DNA of 64,000 nucleotides from Apium graveolens (taxonomy: Eukaryota > Streptophyta > Magnoliopsida > Apiales > Apiaceae), in contig NW_027417616.1 of NCBI RefSeq assembly GCF_009905375.1, positions 62,001 through 126,000 on the forward strand, written 5' to 3'. The notes under the pieces are model-generated. The model ran no database searches, was not told where the DNA came from, and saw nothing but the letters and a program-made list of their open reading frames with translations. Made by a program: the position numbers and the translations under genes. Positions 62,001 through 64,000 of the stretch are shown piece by piece (position 1 is the stretch's first letter; the number at the start of each line of letters is the position of its first letter).

Positions 62001-63242
62001 CAACCACCAATCAATCCCAATTCACAACCCAATCAAAACTCCATCCATACTTTATCATAACAGCCCCGACAACTCAACATTAACAATTTATACTATTCTT
62101 TATCATGAATTTAAACTACACTTAAGTTCATTAATCAACAACCAAGATTTACAACTCCAAAAACAACCCAAAACCAACTAATCTCTACATACACAACCAT
62201 CAAGCCTCTCATGAACTATATTACTCATATTATGCTCTTAACATTCAATAACAAATCTTGGTTAAGAGATTATACCTTTCTTGAAGCTTTTAATCCATGA
62301 AAGATCCTTGGAATGTCCATGGAAGCCTTAATATATGCTTAAGCTACCTTGACCTTGCAAATAAAATCAAGAATCACAAATTTGTTCTTGAAAGTTACTA
62401 TTCACCCTAAACTAAAATGATTTGTTTGAGATAGAAAACCTTTGATTCAAGCACTCAAACTACTTGCTCTTCTTAGTTATGAAATATAGGATCCAAAGAA
62501 ACAAACCTTATAATTTTCCATGGAGTATAGCTTGTGTTTTGAATTTCTAATTCACCATTTTGGTGAAAAATTTGAAATGAAGAAGATGAAAAGGGGGGAG
62601 AGAGAAGCTTGCTTTGTTTTCTTGATCTTTGTGCATAAAAAGCTTGGTTGATATCCTTTTGTTTTGTTAATTACCTTTTAACCATGGTAAAATTTGTGTG
62701 GCTTGAAATCAACCAACAATACCTTCCCTTTGGTCATGCTTATGTCATCCTCCTATGTCATTCTCCCACACTTGTCATCTTCTTGTTGGTGTGGTGACAT
62801 CATCATCACTAACCTCTTTGATTAGCTCTTAATTACTTGGCTAATGACCGCTGATCTGTTATACGGTTCACTTAACTTTCGTTCTCGTTTATCGTTTGAG
62901 GGATCATACCCGGGATCTTATTACTTGGGTTCCCTTAACCTTTCTCAATACATTATATTCCTTTTATGATCCTCTCTTATAATCATTGAATTTAAATCCT
63001 TTTAATCATGTTACCTTATACTCAATTCTTTCCGTATCTAGTGGATTTTCGGGAAAAATCAAAGTGTTCGGAATTGGATTCTGACGATCTTTACATACAC
63101 TTATATACCATATAGAGTACTAATAAAATCTCAGAATATCCATAACAGAACCCCTACATAGTGTGGCATGAAAAGTTTTCTCATTCAGAAAAAACACTAT
63201 TCATAAGGGTTTCAAAAATTTCCAAAAATTGGGGTTATTACA
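59041..63242 (-). mobile_element. 5' LTR of element 2 (4202 bp)
   Basis: Lies next to the PBS, so it is the upstream LTR for the - strand element. It has equal length to 49231-53432. Differences seen by eye include those near 59150, 59558, 59823, 60286, 61340, 61895, 62068, 62278, 62572, 62761, 62984 and 63018. The target duplication TTACA follows at 63243-63247. Confidence 0.96.
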
Positions 63243-64000
63243 TTACACCATATATGGATACAATTGAAATGTTAACATTATATACATGCAATTTAACATC
63301 CTTTAACCACCTCTTGGTACCTCTTTTGTACGAGTCAATTTTGGGTCATATTTTGGCTCTAATTAACCATGTAAGTCACTCTTCACCATATTAGAGTCAC
63401 TTTGCACCCTATAAGAGTCACTTGCCACCATATATTGGTACAATTTACATGATAACATCATACACATGCAATTTCACATCCTTTAACCACATCTTGGTAG
63501 CACATTTGTACGAGTCAATTTTGGGCAACACTTTGGCTCTAATCTACCATGTAAGTCACTCTTCACTATATTAGAGTCACTTTGCACTCTATAAGAGTCA
63601 GTTGGCACCATATGTTGGTATAATTTACATGTTAACATCATATAAATGCAATTTAACTTCCTTTAACCACTTCTTGGTACCACTTTTATACGAGTCAATT
63701 TTGGGCCACATTTTGGCTCTAATTAACCATGTAATTCACTCTTCACCATATTAGAGTCACTTTGCACCCTATAAGAGTCACTTTACACCATATATTGATA
63801 CAATTGAAATGTTATCATCATATACATGCAATTTAACATCCTTTAACCACCTCTTGGTACCTCTTTTGTACGAGTCAATTTTGGGCCATCTTTTGGCTCT
63901 AATCAACCATGTAAGTCACTCTTCACCATATTAGAGTCACTTTGCACCCTTTAAGGGTTACGTTCCACCATATATTGCTACAATTGACATGTTAACATCA
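63243..64000. repeat. Satellite array D, ~180-bp monomer
   Basis: Continuation of array C after element 2. Its first monomers follow 45271 onward almost base for base, including the markers ACCATATATGGATAC, CCACATCTTGGTAGCAC and CATATGTTGGTATAATT. The last monomer resembles 46340 onward, so about two monomers are missing relative to that copy. The array runs off the end of the window. Confidence 0.96.

Larger units (their letters stand above)
49231..63242 (-). mobile_element. Element 2: young non-autonomous Tekay-like Ty3/gypsy retrotransposon (14.0 kb)
   Basis: A complete element: two 4202-bp LTRs with TG/CA ends, a 5-bp target duplication, a PBS of the initiator tRNA-Met type next to the right LTR, and a polypurine tract next to the left LTR, so it reads on the - strand. 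The 5608-bp interior has no long open frame. Along the - strand it shows a leader, the very end of RT, RNase H, the start of integrase, a capsid-like scrap, a long stretch without recognised domains, the end of integrase and a chromodomain remnant. Protease, catalytic RT and the integrase core are not seen. The LTRs differ at about 15 positions with no net length change, so insertion was recent even though the coding part is long dead. Confidence 0.93.

Overview
The window is plant heterochromatin, almost certainly from a flowering plant and probably a eudicot. It is a long array of a satellite of about 180 bp, broken by three Ty3/gypsy LTR retrotransposons. No host gene, tRNA or rRNA gene is visible. 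The plant assignment rests on the elements: one has the dual RNase H of the Tat/Retand lineage, and two carry remnants of a Tekay/Del-type integrase and chromodomain. I cannot name the species, and I cannot tell centromeric from other heterochromatin.

Layout: satellite array A (1-6280); truncated Tekay-like element 1, + strand (6281-12802); a scrap of satellite, B (12803-13015); a complete 10.7-kb Tat/Retand-type element 3, - strand (13016-23674, 5-bp target duplication GGTAC); satellite array C (23675-49230); a complete 14.0-kb Tekay-like element 2, - strand (49231-63242, target duplication TTACA, two 4202-bp LTRs); satellite array D (63243-64000).

Element 3 is the only part with long coding regions. 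On the - strand it has PBS, gag-protease, RT, RNase H plus a second RNase H, and integrase. Pol is broken by two stops and one frameshift, and a further in-frame stop separates gag-protease from RT. Between pol and its 3' LTR, on the opposite strand, is a gene-like unit with its own TATA box, three probable exons and a plant gypsy-associated domain. It carries two nonsense codons. The untranslated part next to the 3' LTR holds two tandem-repeat blocks.

Element 2 looks very young: its LTRs are equal in length and differ at about 15 positions by eye. Yet its interior has no working gag, protease or RT, only decayed and apparently rearranged fragments. Element 1 shares the same decayed interior. 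This suggests a non-autonomous family moved by proteins supplied from elsewhere.

The satellite is organised at several scales. Each monomer contains three 21-bp subrepeats and two short dyads. Monomers are grouped into higher-order repeats of about 2862 bp (array A) and about 1976 bp (right half of array C, continuing into D). A 540-bp tandem duplication with only two differences shows very recent turnover.
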